Source: Wolfiporia cocos
Lineage: Eukaryota > Basidiomycota > Agaricomycetes > Polyporales > Phaeolaceae
Length of the DNA: 64,000 nucleotides
Direction of reading: 5' to 3'
NCBI GenBank assembly: GCA_029448655.1
Contig: JACCLO010000001.1
Coordinates: forward strand, 4,340,001 to 4,404,000
How positions within the stretch are numbered: the first letter of the stretch is position 1; the number at the start of each line of letters is the position of its first letter. Shown piece by piece: positions 34,701-44,822 of the stretch. Made by a program: the position numbers and the translations under genes. The notes under the pieces were generated by a model. It did not search any database. It was given only the letters and a program-made list of their open reading frames with translations, and was not told the origin of the DNA.

Positions 34701-36956
34701 ACACCGACCTCCATGTCGCTGATCTCGCGACGCGGATGTCCCGGGGACAATTCGTGCGCAATACGATTTCAACTATCCAGATGCAGTTGCAGCCGAATCG
34801 GTCGGCAAACAGCGATGTCTCATTCGACGACTGGAGTTTCGGTCCTGCCTCTGATCCAGACATTGGAGGAGCGACCATTCGGCGCGCGAAGAGGAGCGAC
34901 AGTATCACGAGCTGGAACAGTGTCACAACGAGGGAGGGCGGCTCTATGCCGTCTCCGCTGGCGGCAACATCTACTGGGCAACTGAGCTCGCTGTCCGATG
35001 GGGCTTCGCAAGCGCCAAAGAACTCAAGCACAGTGTCTCTGGCATTGGCTCCTGGGCCGGATTCTAATATCTCTGAGCGCGACTCTATGTCAGCTTCAAC
35101 CCCGGCACCGGTTTCGACATCAATAGCACCAATAGTGCATGATCGGAACTGGGAAAACGAGGTTGAGAGTCTGCTCAAGGTCAGTAACCACGCGATGTTC
35201 CTGTCCAGAAAGCCTCAAAGAATACTCCTCAATAGGAAATGTATAATGCCGTGAAGAATCAGCAAATCCTCCAGCCTCTCAGCAGTACACTTATGGCAAG
35301 GTCATCTACATCATCCTTGAGCCCCCATGGGCCCTTGCTACGCCAACGCAGCTTGCGTGGCGGTCAGCAAGACCGCCTTGCCAACCTGAAGCGAGGGAGT
35401 ATACGCGGTCTACAGTCAATCCTTCATACACAATCCGGAGTCAGTCCGTACAGCAGCAATAGCAGTATCGAGGGGCGATCCAGTCCGGCGCCTAGCTTTG
35501 CCAACTCAATTGAGGTGAGATGTGTAGAAAGTAGTTGGATGGAGCCATACTGACAGCCCAATCTCCAGGGCATGCATGCCTCAACTGCGTCGTTCCTCAC
35601 TCCCGCGATGGGCTTTGCGTCCAATCTCTCGCATACAATCATCCGGGAGACACAAGAGGACGACAGCCATAGTGTCCACAGTGATGCGTCAAGCGGGAAT
35701 ATCAGCATCACAGATGAGGAGCTCGCGCTGCTTGGTCCGCCGTGGGCGAAGGAGGGCATGCTTTGCAGGAAGCAATACTACGAATCGACAGGCAAACGCG
35801 CCAAGTCAAAGACATGGATGGACGTCTTCGTTGTTATCCAGAGGGGCGAACTCAGCATGTTTGTCTTCGGAGAACATGCGCATGGCTCATCTAGCGTTGT
35901 TGGGGGTGGCAATTGGCTCGTGGGTTCTCTTCTTCGGGACTAGTCTGCACTCGATTAACACGCTTATTGCAGGAAAACGCTCAGCCCGTGGGCAAAGTGC
36001 TGCTTGCGCACTCCCTCGCGCATGCTCTCCCACCACCTGGCTACAACCGACAACGCCCGCACTGTATGGTGCTGACCCTGGCAAACGGCGGAACATATTT
36101 CTTCCAGGCAGGCACCGAAGAACTTGTAAACGAGTGGGTGTCGACATGCAACTACTGGGCGGCACGCCAGAGCAAGGAGCCTCTTGCGGGGGGCGTGTCG
36201 AACATGGAGTATGGCTGGAATCGCGTGCTGGATCCGATCACACGTGTGCGCTCGATCTCTGAAGACGCGTACACGCGCGACGCGGACAACGACAACGTGA
36301 GCGTGTGCAGCGGACGCAGTGGGCGGAGCCGGCTGAAGGAGATCGCGGCGACGGTGAGGGCGGAGAAGAGCCCATGGGTGGATAGGACGGTCATCAACGA
36401 ATGGAAGCCGCCGATGCCCCCGACGGTGCCGAGCACGCACGACGAGGAGACACAGTTAGAAGCGCTGCAGAGACATGTGGCGTCGCTCAAGGATGATCTG
36501 AAGCAGCACAACGAGCTGCGAACGCCCATGATGAATCTGGTAGGGCGCAGTCTATATATCCCCCGATGATCATTGGCTGACAGGTCATCTCCGTGCGTCG
36601 TGCATCAGTATCAGCCTCGCTCCTCCAACGCCAGCAAGGCGATGGGCAACTGGGAGAAGAAGTCGCAGTATCTGCTGACGGAAATCGTCAAGTACGAGTC
36701 GTACATCGACTCGCTGCAGATGGCGATGGCGCTGCGGCTGAAGCGGCGCGGGGAGAAGGCGCTGGAGCGGGCGCTGATCGTAGCGAGCCCCACGGACTCG
36801 GAGGACCCCGCGGAGGCTGCGGTCAAAGGGCGGTGGAAGGGGCAGCCCGAGCAGGAGACGATCGAGGAAGGCGAGGAGCCGCCCGTGAGCGCCGGGATCG
36901 AGGCGTCGCCGGTGCATGTGCACCGGCGGGAGCTCGCAGAGGCGGGTTCGGGCTGA
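31796..36956 (+). CDS. Sec7-PH domain Arf guanine nucleotide exchange factor
   Basis: A large multi-exon gene. The C-terminal exons are well defined: about 33028-34298, 34358-34438, 34493-34608, 34662-35179, 35236-35514, 35569-35919, 35973-36539 and 36609-36956. The Sec7 domain runs from ELAARCWAEDEEFLPKDKIAEWLGGQ through INKTALRYYIDNFDFS and LYLKAETQQVDRILEEFARRF (the Glu of AETQQ sits at the catalytic 'glutamic finger') to YSLLLLNTDLHVADLATRM. A PH domain follows (WAKEGMLCRKQYY, TWMDVFVVIQRGELSMFVF, TYFFQAGTEELVNEWVSTCNYWAA), then a helical coiled-coil tail (NWEKKSQYLLTEIVKYESYID). The order Sec7-PH-coiled coil matches the EFA6/PSD and fungal Yel1/Syt1-like exchange factors, which activate Arf GTPases at the plasma membrane and endosomes. 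The N-terminal 700 residues are Ser-rich and disordered. The 5' structure (31796-32480, a likely exon at 32584-32620 reading RWSEFGEIHSRL, and the stretch to 32973) is not resolved. Confidence 0.9.
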
Positions 36957-37372
36957 GAGAATATTGTCGTACGTCTATCTTGTATACCTCTGCCATACTT
37001 ACGTTCCTGTGATGCTAGTAATTGCGATACCATGTAATGGATGCGGGTGCGAACATTGATGCGGCGCGCGTGAGTGGTGCGGGAAGAACGTTGGCAGCCC
37101 GGGCCTACTCAACGCCTCGTACGTTCGGGGTGAATTTCGCGGTCTGGGCTGTGCATGCGGCCCCATATGAACGAGCGGGGTCGATAAGTTTTCTGAGTTT
37201 GGGCGTGCATCAGTGAACGGCGTGAGGTTGCCGGGGTCCTCCCGCAACGCTTGTCATTTAGTCTTCCCAGGCAACCATCCTTGTCCTCGTCTTTTACCAC
37301 CTCGTTCCCTACCCGCGCAGGCAGTCGCCTCCTCTCCTCTCTTTCCTGACGACCCGGCCCTTTACGCCAACT
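36957..37372. other. Promoter region of glycopeptide gene 1
   Basis: A 416-bp gap. The last 120 bp (about 37250-37372) are pyrimidine-rich, as in many highly expressed basidiomycete genes. No TATA box is obvious. Confidence 0.4.
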
Positions 37373-39766
37373 ATGTCGTTCACTCTCCTTACTGGGCTCG
37401 TCGCAGCCACTCTTTTCGCGACTGCCTCTGCTGAGACGCACACCATTCGTTTCAACAACCAGTGAGTGTTTCTCGACCAGTTGCCCCAAAAATTGATATC
37501 GACGCGTCTTTTAGGTGTGGGTACGGGACTGTGAGTTCAGATGCGAATGCAGCGTGCTCTAGAAGTAGTAATCTTTGTTGCACAGCCCCAGCTTGTCTAC
37601 AACGGAGCAGCGGTTTCCACCGGACAGGACTACACGGTCGATGGCTCGTTCAGTGGCATTGCGTGAGTGACACGGTGGCCTCCTCTATCTGTGAATGTTG
37701 CTCATCGCACACGCGTCGATTGATAGCTACCTGCAAACCGGTATGCACGCTCCGTTGGCGCAATTCGGAGTGATCGCTGACCTGACCTGTGTCCTCAGGC
37801 GACTGTGGCTTGAACGGCGAGGAATGTCTGTTGCTGGAGATGACCTTGATCAACCCGACTGTTCCCGGAGGCGGTTCCTCCGCCGACATCAGTCTGATCG
37901 CGCCGTGAGCATAGGATCCTGATATCACCCCCTGCGACAGATTATCTGACTCTGATCGACAGGCACGCGTTCAACGTCCAAGGGTCGTTCAGCTACTTCA
38001 ACGGATGTAACAACACCGGTGCCAACTGTGCGTAAATGGGTTGCTTTCTGATCCCGCTGAAACTGACGGACCTGGTTGTCAAGGTGCGGACGCGAGCTGT
38101 GCCGCGGCGTTCTACCAACCAGACGAGACCGAAGTCCAGGTCGCTTGCGAGACTGACGACGTACGTGACTGCGCGACTCCGTTCCAATCTCGTGGGTGCT
38201 GACGCGCCATCATCGCACCAGGTCGACCTCCTGATCGCTTTCTGCGCCGACGCCACGCAGCTCGAGTGGGATTCTCCTTCAGACGTCTCGAGCGCCAGCT
38301 CCTCCGCCGCCGCTCCCTCGTCGACCGCCGCTGCCCCAAGCTCGAGTGCGAGTGAGCCCGCCAGCTCTGCGCCTGCGTCGTCTTCATCTGTCGTCGTGTC
38401 TGTCAGTGCCAGCTCGAGCGCGGCAGTGTCGTCTGTCGCGACCTCATCAGCAGTCTCCAGCTCTGCTGCGGCTCTTCCGACGTCTTCTCTGACCGTGTCG
38501 TTCTCGAGCAAGCCTGTGTTGATTCCAGTGAATTCGGACTCGTCCTCGGCCTTCTCGGCCTTCTCGTCCTCCTTCGCGATATCGACCCCAGTCGCAACCT
38601 CCTTCGCGATATCGACCCCAGTCGCAACCTCCTTCGCGATATCGACCCCAGTCGCAACCTCCTTCGCGGTATCGACCCCAGTCGCAACCTCCTTCGCGGT
38701 ATCGACCTCGGTCTCGTCTTCCTTCGCGGTGTCCTCTTCGGCAGTTGTTTCTCCGTCCCTCGTCCAGACTTCCTCGGCGATTGTGACTTCCGCGCCTGCC
38801 TCGGCGAGTCCTTCGGCGACGGTCTCCCTGTCCATCAAGTCCGGTAAGACCTGCCGCACGCGCCCGACCTCCGCCGGCCTGCCCATCGCTTCGTCGAGCG
38901 CGATCCTTTCTTCTGCTGTGAGCACCTCCCCTGCGGTTCCCTCCTCCAGCGCGGTCGTAGGTGCATCTGGCTCGGACGCGTCCTCCGCTGCCGCCTCGGT
39001 CACGAGCTTCACTGTCTCTGCTATACCCACTTCCTCCGCGGTCGCGTCTTCTACCGATGATGGCTGCGGTGACGAGTCCAGCACCGCTGTCGCGTCTGCC
39101 ACGAGCTTCACCGTCTCTGCCATCCCGACCTCTTCTGTGGTTGCGTCCTCGACTGACGATGGGTGCGGTGACGAGTCCAGCACCGTGGTCGAGTCCAGCA
39201 CTGCGGTCGCGTCCGCCACGAGCTTCACCGTGTCTGCCATCCCGACGTCCTCCGCGGTCGCATCCTCATCCGATGACGGATGTGGCGACGAGCCGACTAG
39301 CACTGCGGCGGCGTCTGCTACCAGCTTCAGCGTGCCCGCTGTGCCCACTTCGTCTGCTGCGCCCATCTCGTCTGCTGAATCATCTTCGACTGACGACGGA
39401 TGCAGTGACGAGCCGACCAGCACTGCTGCGGCGTCCTCTTCCGTCGTGACCAGCTCTGCGGTTGCAACCTCCTCTGTAGTCGTCAGCTCCTCCGCCGTGT
39501 TCAGCTCCTCCGCTGCCGCCAGCTCTCCTGTTGTTACCTCCGCCGCCGCTGCTTCCTCCGCCGCAGCGTCCAGCGCTGCGCCGAGCGCGTCCTCCAGCGC
39601 GGTCGCGAGCGCAAGCTCGTCCGCCGGCACGTGCGAGGCGAGCACCCTTGCGCGCCGCTCGCCCCGCAAGCCGCGCGACGGCCCCGCGAAGAACGACCTC
39701 CGGGCAGTCTACAACTCCCGCCGCCGCCACCACGCGCGTGCGGCCTCCCCCCGCCGCTCTCACTGA
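37373..39766 (+). CDS. Secreted glycopeptide-family protein with long Ser/Ala-rich tail (paralogue 1)
   Basis: Eight exons (37373-37461, 37515-37530, 37586-37662, 37727-37740, 37799-37904, 37963-38027, 38084-38160, 38222-39766) encode 662 residues. A signal peptide (MSFTLLTGLVAATLFATASA) precedes a compact Cys-rich domain of about 145 residues: ETHTIRFNNQCGYGTPQLV, GDCGLNGEECLLLEMTLINP, HAFNVQGSFSYFNGCNNTG, then ETEVQVACETDD and IAFCADAT. This is the domain of the 'glycopeptide' proteins common in wood-decay basidiomycetes, distantly thaumatin-like. A region of about 450 residues follows, mostly Ser, Ala, Thr and Val, which is probably heavily O-mannosylated. It contains a 10-residue tandem repeat and four TDDGCGDE-type repeats. 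The last 40 residues switch abruptly to a basic tail (ARRSPRKPR ... RRRHHARAASPRRSH). No GPI-anchor signal is visible. Exons of 16 and 14 nt are required to rebuild the domain, and they match those of paralogue 2 exactly in length. Confidence 0.88.
38571..38720 (+). repeat. 30-bp coding minisatellite (five units)
   Basis: Four nearly identical 30-bp units (38571-38690) and a fifth degenerate one encode FAISTPVATS or FAVSTPVATS within the Ser/Ala-rich tail. Units differ by an A/G change that swaps Ile for Val. Near identity at DNA level points to recent expansion and probable strain length variation. Confidence 0.9.
38990..39440 (+). repeat. Imperfect repeats with a DDGCGDE core
   Basis: Four imperfect repeats of about 30-40 residues of the type SFTVSAIPTSSAVASSTDDG followed by CGDESST lie in the Ser-rich tail of glycopeptide paralogue 1. 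Each unit carries one acidic patch with a single Cys. They are diverged from one another and so are older than the 30-bp minisatellite. Confidence 0.8.
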
Positions 39767-40590
39767 TCCCCATGTCCTCGTGATGTCCGCTCGGTGACCG
39801 GCCTGCGGCTGCGTCGCCTGCCCGCTCTCTCATCCATCTCAGTTTCCCGTTGTTTGGGTTCTCTGGCCTCGCGTGCGAGGCATGTTTTAGTTACGCTGCG
39901 CCCATGCCGTCGCTACGCGGTGGCCGCGATGCCCCAGTGCGGGTCTCTGTGAGGTTGTCTATACGCTGCATACACAATGTGGTCCCCGGTGTCGTGCTGG
40001 AGGGCGCGCACGAGCACGGTCTCGTGCATTTATACTCATCGTTGTTGCTACTTCGTCTACTGGTGACATGTGTTTCTTGATATTGCTATAAAGTTATTGC
40101 GAATACCTTATTGTGCGTGCGCGTCTGGTATGTATCATGTAGCGCTAGCCGTGAATTGCATTTGCTCAAACGAGATGCTTGAAATGGCGAGGGCGCACAC
40201 CGGCGTCGGTATCAAAGACCTGCAAGAAGGATAATGATTGGTTCCTGCCAAGGCCCTTGTTTCGTTGCTCAGTTGTTGCCCAGCGCAAGCAATATTATTT
40301 TTATTTGCCCTGCATGCATGTGCTCCCGCACGGCCGCTGCAGCCCGCGCTCATCGTGAACAACTCCCTCGCCCCCTCGTCATCGTGCATCGCGACCGCGC
40401 GCACCTGGAGCTATGCGGGCCAGAGCATGCACGCGCACGCCTTCAAAATAGGCGTCGACGCCAAGCGGTGGAGGATGCACATATGCAGCGCATCAGCGAT
40501 CGCAGAGCAGGGTCTGGGCGTGAGACGCGGAGTGCACCGTCTTGGCCGCGAGCGCTCGGGCGTTTCTCTGCTCTTCGTCTCCCCTCGCAG
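39767..40590. other. Intergenic region between glycopeptide paralogues
   Basis: It carries the 3' UTR of paralogue 1 and the promoter of paralogue 2. Plus frames at 40234-40747 overlap the next gene's first exon out of phase and are not supported. Confidence 0.4.
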
Positions 40591-40597
40591 TATATAT
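40591..40597 (+). promoter_or_regulatory. TATA box of glycopeptide gene 2
   Basis: TATATAT lies 52 bp upstream of the start codon at 40649 and is preceded by a CT-rich stretch. The spacing suits a TATA element with a short leader. Function is inferred. Confidence 0.55.
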
Positions 40598-40648
40598 CCT
40601 GCCTGCCCGCACGCCGTCTGCCACCAGTCGCTCCTTTGCACGCCCCAC

Positions 40649-42012
40649 ATGCCCACCGCCCTCCTTGCCGCTGCGGTCGCCGCCGCTCTTTTCGCGTCCG
40701 CTAGCGTCCGTGCCGAGACGCACACGCTCCGTTTCAACAACCAGTGAGTGCGCCCCGTGCTGCTTGACGACGCGCGACTGACGTGTCCGGCGTGCGCGCG
40801 CGCGAAGGTGCGGGTATGGAACGGTGAGTGGGCGCGATGTGGCGAGTGGCGAGCGCGGGGGACTCATGGTTTGCGTCGCAGCCCAAGCTCGTCCAGGCAG
40901 GAAACATCTTGTCGACCGGCGAGGACTACGTCTCTAATGGCGTTTTCGAGAGCGCTATTGCGTGAGTACGGTACTTCAGTCGATATATGCGTCTGTCTCA
41001 CTGGGTGCGTCGCACCGCAACGCAGTTACCTCGACGACGGTACGCTCCGCCTGCTCGAATTGCCTTGCGACTTCTGTGACGCGTGATCGCGCTTATTCTA
41101 CAGGCAAATGCGACCTGAACGGTGAAGGCTGTCTGATCATCGAAATGTACCTGGGCAATCCAACTGAGCCCGGTGCTGGCTCGTCCGCCGACATCAGCTT
41201 GATCTCGCCGTGAGTAGCAACGGGCTGCGCAGTCGCGCTGCTGGCTCACATCTCATCTGCGTATAGTCACGCATACAACGTGCAGGGATCTTTCTCATAC
41301 TTCAGCGGTTGCGACAACTCCGGTGCCAACTGTGCGTTCCGACTCGGTGCCCGACCTCCACAAGCTAACGATCATCCGCTTTTGTTCCGCTTTCTATAGG
41401 CGCTAGTGCAGACTGCCCAGCTGCTTTCTTCTACTCGGACGAGACACAAGTGCAGGTTGCCTGCCAGGCCGACAATGTGCGCTACTTTTCCTTTCTCACC
41501 CAATTCTTTGTCTCACATTGCGTCATCTCCGATAGGTGAACTTCCTCATGGCCTTCTGCGCAGATGCAACCACGTTGAGCTGGGACTCCGGCATCGCCCC
41601 GAGCACCAGCTCGTCCGCCTGGACGCCGCCGCCGCCCACGACGAGCTCTACGCCGACTTCGACCTGGGTCGCGCCCACGACCTCCTCGACCTGGGTCGCC
41701 CCGACAACCTCGTCCACGTCGACCTATGTCCCGCCGTCGTCCACGTACACCCCGTCGTCGTCGTCGTCCTCCTCCTCTTCCTCCTCTTCCTCCTCCTCCT
41801 CCTCTGCAAGCTCCTCTTCCGCGGCGGCCAGCGCGAGCGCGAGCGCGCGCTGCCCGAACAAGGCCGTCAAGCGTGCGGCGAAGCGCGGCCTTGCCATTCC
41901 CGAGCTCCTCGACGGCGTCGCGACCGCCCCTCCCGCTGGGCTCGGCAGCGCGTTCAACGCGCACAAGCGTCGCCACCCGCGTGCCGTCTCGCACCGCGCG
42001 CGCAGCCACTAA
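40649..42012 (+). CDS. Secreted glycopeptide-family protein (paralogue 2)
   Basis: Eight exons (40649-40743, 40808-40823, 40882-40961, 41026-41039, 41104-41209, 41267-41331, 41400-41476, 41536-42012) encode 309 residues. The signal peptide is MPTALLAAAVAAALFASASVRA. The Cys-rich domain matches paralogue 1 block by block (ETHTLRFNNQCGYGTPKLV, GKCDLNGEGCLIIEMYLGNP, HAYNVQGSFSYFSGCDNSG, ETQVQVACQADN). Exons 2, 4, 5, 6 and 7 have the same lengths as in paralogue 1 (16, 14, 106, 65 and 77 nt), so this is a tandem duplication. The tail is much shorter: two TWVAPTTSS repeats, a poly-Ser run coded by a microsatellite, then a basic C-terminus (KRAAKRG ... AHKRRHPRAVSHRARSH) that again ends in -SH. The last exon begins with the in-frame GTG codon after the acceptor at 41535. 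It is expected to be secreted and O-glycosylated. The molecular role of this family is not known to me. Confidence 0.88.
41755..41816 (+). repeat. CTC/TCC microsatellite coding poly-Ser
   Basis: An imperfect run of tcg, tcc and tct triplets encodes about 20 consecutive serines in glycopeptide paralogue 2. Its mirror on the minus strand produces misleading poly-Glu frames. Confidence 0.85.
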
Positions 42013-44822
42013 GTGGTCGCCGCGGCTGCGCCGGCGGGTCCGCACCCAAAGGAACGGATACACGTCCCCCATCGCGCCTGCGGGCGGCTTGCCCGTGCGC
42101 GGTATATACCTGGTTTGATTTCTGAAGCGGACGGGCCGGAACACACGCTATGGTCCTGTGTTGACCCCCCGCTGCGCTACCTACACATACCTCTTTGATA
42201 CCTAGTGCCGCGAGACGCTTTACCTTATTGTTTGCAAGTCTAGTTTGTGTGCGTGCGTAGATACGTGCACGTTTCTGCGCTCTCGGACGCGTGCGGTGCC
42301 CTGCAGTGGTGCAAATTGAACGACGCTTTCCAATTGATGGGTCTGACTGACGCAAGTGGTATTTGGATTGCATGAGTATGAGTATCGATAAGGTTGATGC
42401 TTCCCTCATCGTGCTCCTCAACTGCAGGACGTACACACAGATCATCACTCGGTGTATCCAGAGACAGATCTAATGAGTTCTTCTGCTATGCGCTGGGCGA
42501 CGTCAAGGTGTCGTAGCTGATGACGCGTAACTTAGTCTAAAGACAGCAGCTTAGCTTGGTTGTTTGCAAGGCAGTCTACAGCTCCGGATGATACGTTGCC
42601 ACCACGGCAGAATTTGCAGCCTGGAATACGCATATACGCAGGCCGGGCACCCAGTGCCGTCCCCAATGTCAATGGCTCTAGCCGGTGTCAACCGCGTACG
42701 ACGCTTGAACGGCATATGCAGCACTTGATCTGTGACGAATAGTCCATTGCACAGCGGCCTCATGAGCCTCGCAAAAGTGACTTCGCCTGCAGGCCTTCCT
42801 AGTCCGCACGCGCAGCTAGTGAAGCACGTTTGAAAGCGAGGGGCGCCAGACTTCGTAGATCGTGTCTCGGCAGACCAGGCACCGACGGGCGCAGAGCCAC
42901 AGTAGCACCCAACCAACCAGAGCAGCAGTATCGTGTAGAAAGCAGACCTCGAGAGAGGAGGGGGGAAGGAGAGGAGGAGAGCGCATGCGCTACCGACTCA
43001 GGAGTAGACGTCGGCCCGGGCCGTCGTGAGATAAATTGGGTACGCCGATGAGTTGCATTGCATGCAATTCGCGGGCCGCCCCGGGATCAACATGCCCACA
43101 CACATGAGAATAGAACGACTGCGAGTCCAGACGCATGATGCGATCTTGGATGCGCATACGTACCAAGGGAACTGTGGCGCGCGTATGACGGAAGCCCGTG
43201 TCCGTGCCACTTGCATTATTTTTGGTGGCGACTTGTGGAAGTATCACATGTAGCTGTTATGAAGCCTAGGACATTGTTTGTGCGTTAGAGCTATTGGCTC
43301 GGTCATTAGTGGAAAACAATGGAAACAGGCCGGCGAGAACTGGGCAGAATGGGATGTCTGGGCGCTCGCGCCGCGAGATAGGGTGGCACAGGTGAGTAGC
43401 CACCTGCGGAAGAGCACGCCACAAAGACTCAGAACCACAAAATCAGGTGTCTGACGAATTGTATTTTGGGAGAAGTGAAACGTCATTGCTACTCTGGATC
43501 CGCGACGCCTTGCGCAGAACGGACACGAAGAGCGGAACCCAGAGGCTAGACAAGAAGCAGAGATCATCTCGGGAGTTTGAATGACTGAATCTAAATGATG
43601 GACGCGATTCCAAATACCAGTCGTCGGTAGCGCTTGGATACACGTAGAGGCGCTTCGAGTTCTTCCGGAGATTGTGACGAGCGCGCTGCATGGCTATCAT
43701 GCGCATGTCCATGTTATCGGTCTTCGACGCGGATCACCGAAGTTGGCGGCGGGTGCGCGTACGCGACGTGTTGCATCCCGCAGTAATTGTGCGACCATTG
43801 CGTGTCCCGTCGTTCGTGGCGTCGACCGTCGACGGCAATATTAGCAAGGTACGAGGGACGTAACTGGGTAACAACTGCCGCTTTCACTCGTGCTGGCAGC
43901 AATTCGGAATGGCTCCACAGTGACAGTCCAGCGGCGTATCGCCTGTAGGCCACCGCGTGCGAGGCCTGGCTGGAACCATGTGCATCTCATCCGCGATGGT
44001 GTGCTTGGTGATGGGCAGATCGCAGTTGGGAAGACGAGTCAGGCTGTGGCGGGGCTGCTCACAGCAGCGACAGTTAGCCCGAGTTAGGATGCCTAGGCAT
44101 GCCTGCGGGAGCACAGCGCGCACCCGATTCGGAATTCGGATGGGATGTCGACGCCGCCTCCGCGCTGAAGTAGAGGACGGAGTCCATCGTGGTTAGAGCG
44201 GGCGCGGGTCGAGGGCGACGGAGCGCTGGGTCCGTTCGAGGACATGTGGGATCGACCCGGAGAATGAAGGCAGACTGGGAGAACACGCAGACTTGGTCCG
44301 CCCTCCGCGTCTCACTGTTTCCAGTGAATTCCGAATGAGCCATGGAGAGATCCGAGGAATGACTGCAATTCCGAATAACATAGCCGAGTCGCTCGGCGCA
44401 TCCTAGCATCCTCCCTCGTCCACCACATAGTCTGCGCTGAGCACGCTGATTATTGGCAAAGCAGATGCAGGGGCAGACGAATTTGAAAAGCAGGACGAGG
44501 AGCGAATGCGCCTCGTGGGCGGATCAATTCCCACGAACGGGGATGTGGCGAGCGAGCGCCTGTGCTGTGCAGGCATTCGGAATTCACGTTTGGCGAGGAC
44601 AACAAATGACGAAGATATTGCTCGTTGGCAGAGTCTTGTCTGATCCAAAAGCCGTCGGTTTCCGATGCAGTAGAACAGGCGGTCACCAGACATATAATTC
44701 CCCGCCCGTTCCCGTGTCCCTCAGGTGGTCCGCTCCAAACATAAGTCTGTCCTTCCCCTTTCCCGTTGTTGACCGACGACGCCCTCCGCCCTTGACGGCT
44801 GCATCCACCCCACCGCTCAGCC
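42013..44822. other. 2.8-kb intergenic region
   Basis: I find no gene with recognisable similarity. Frames of up to about 160 codons on both strands lack splice continuity and family motifs. The stretch 44453-44822 lies immediately upstream of the transporter and is presumably its promoter. No repeats of note are seen. Confidence 0.4.

Noticed and set aside
36593..37033. Overlapping frames on both strands near the end of the Sec7-PH gene
   Set aside because: They are phase shadows of the GC-rich coiled-coil exon at 36609-36956.
37993..39669. 558-codon minus-strand frame rich in Glu/Ala/Thr
   Set aside because: It is the mirror of the Ser/Ala-rich third-codon-biased exon of glycopeptide gene 1. 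It has no start context, no splice logic and only low-complexity composition.
41482..42144. 220-codon minus-strand Arg/Gly-rich frame
   Set aside because: It is antisense to the poly-Ser microsatellite exon of glycopeptide gene 2, with low complexity only.
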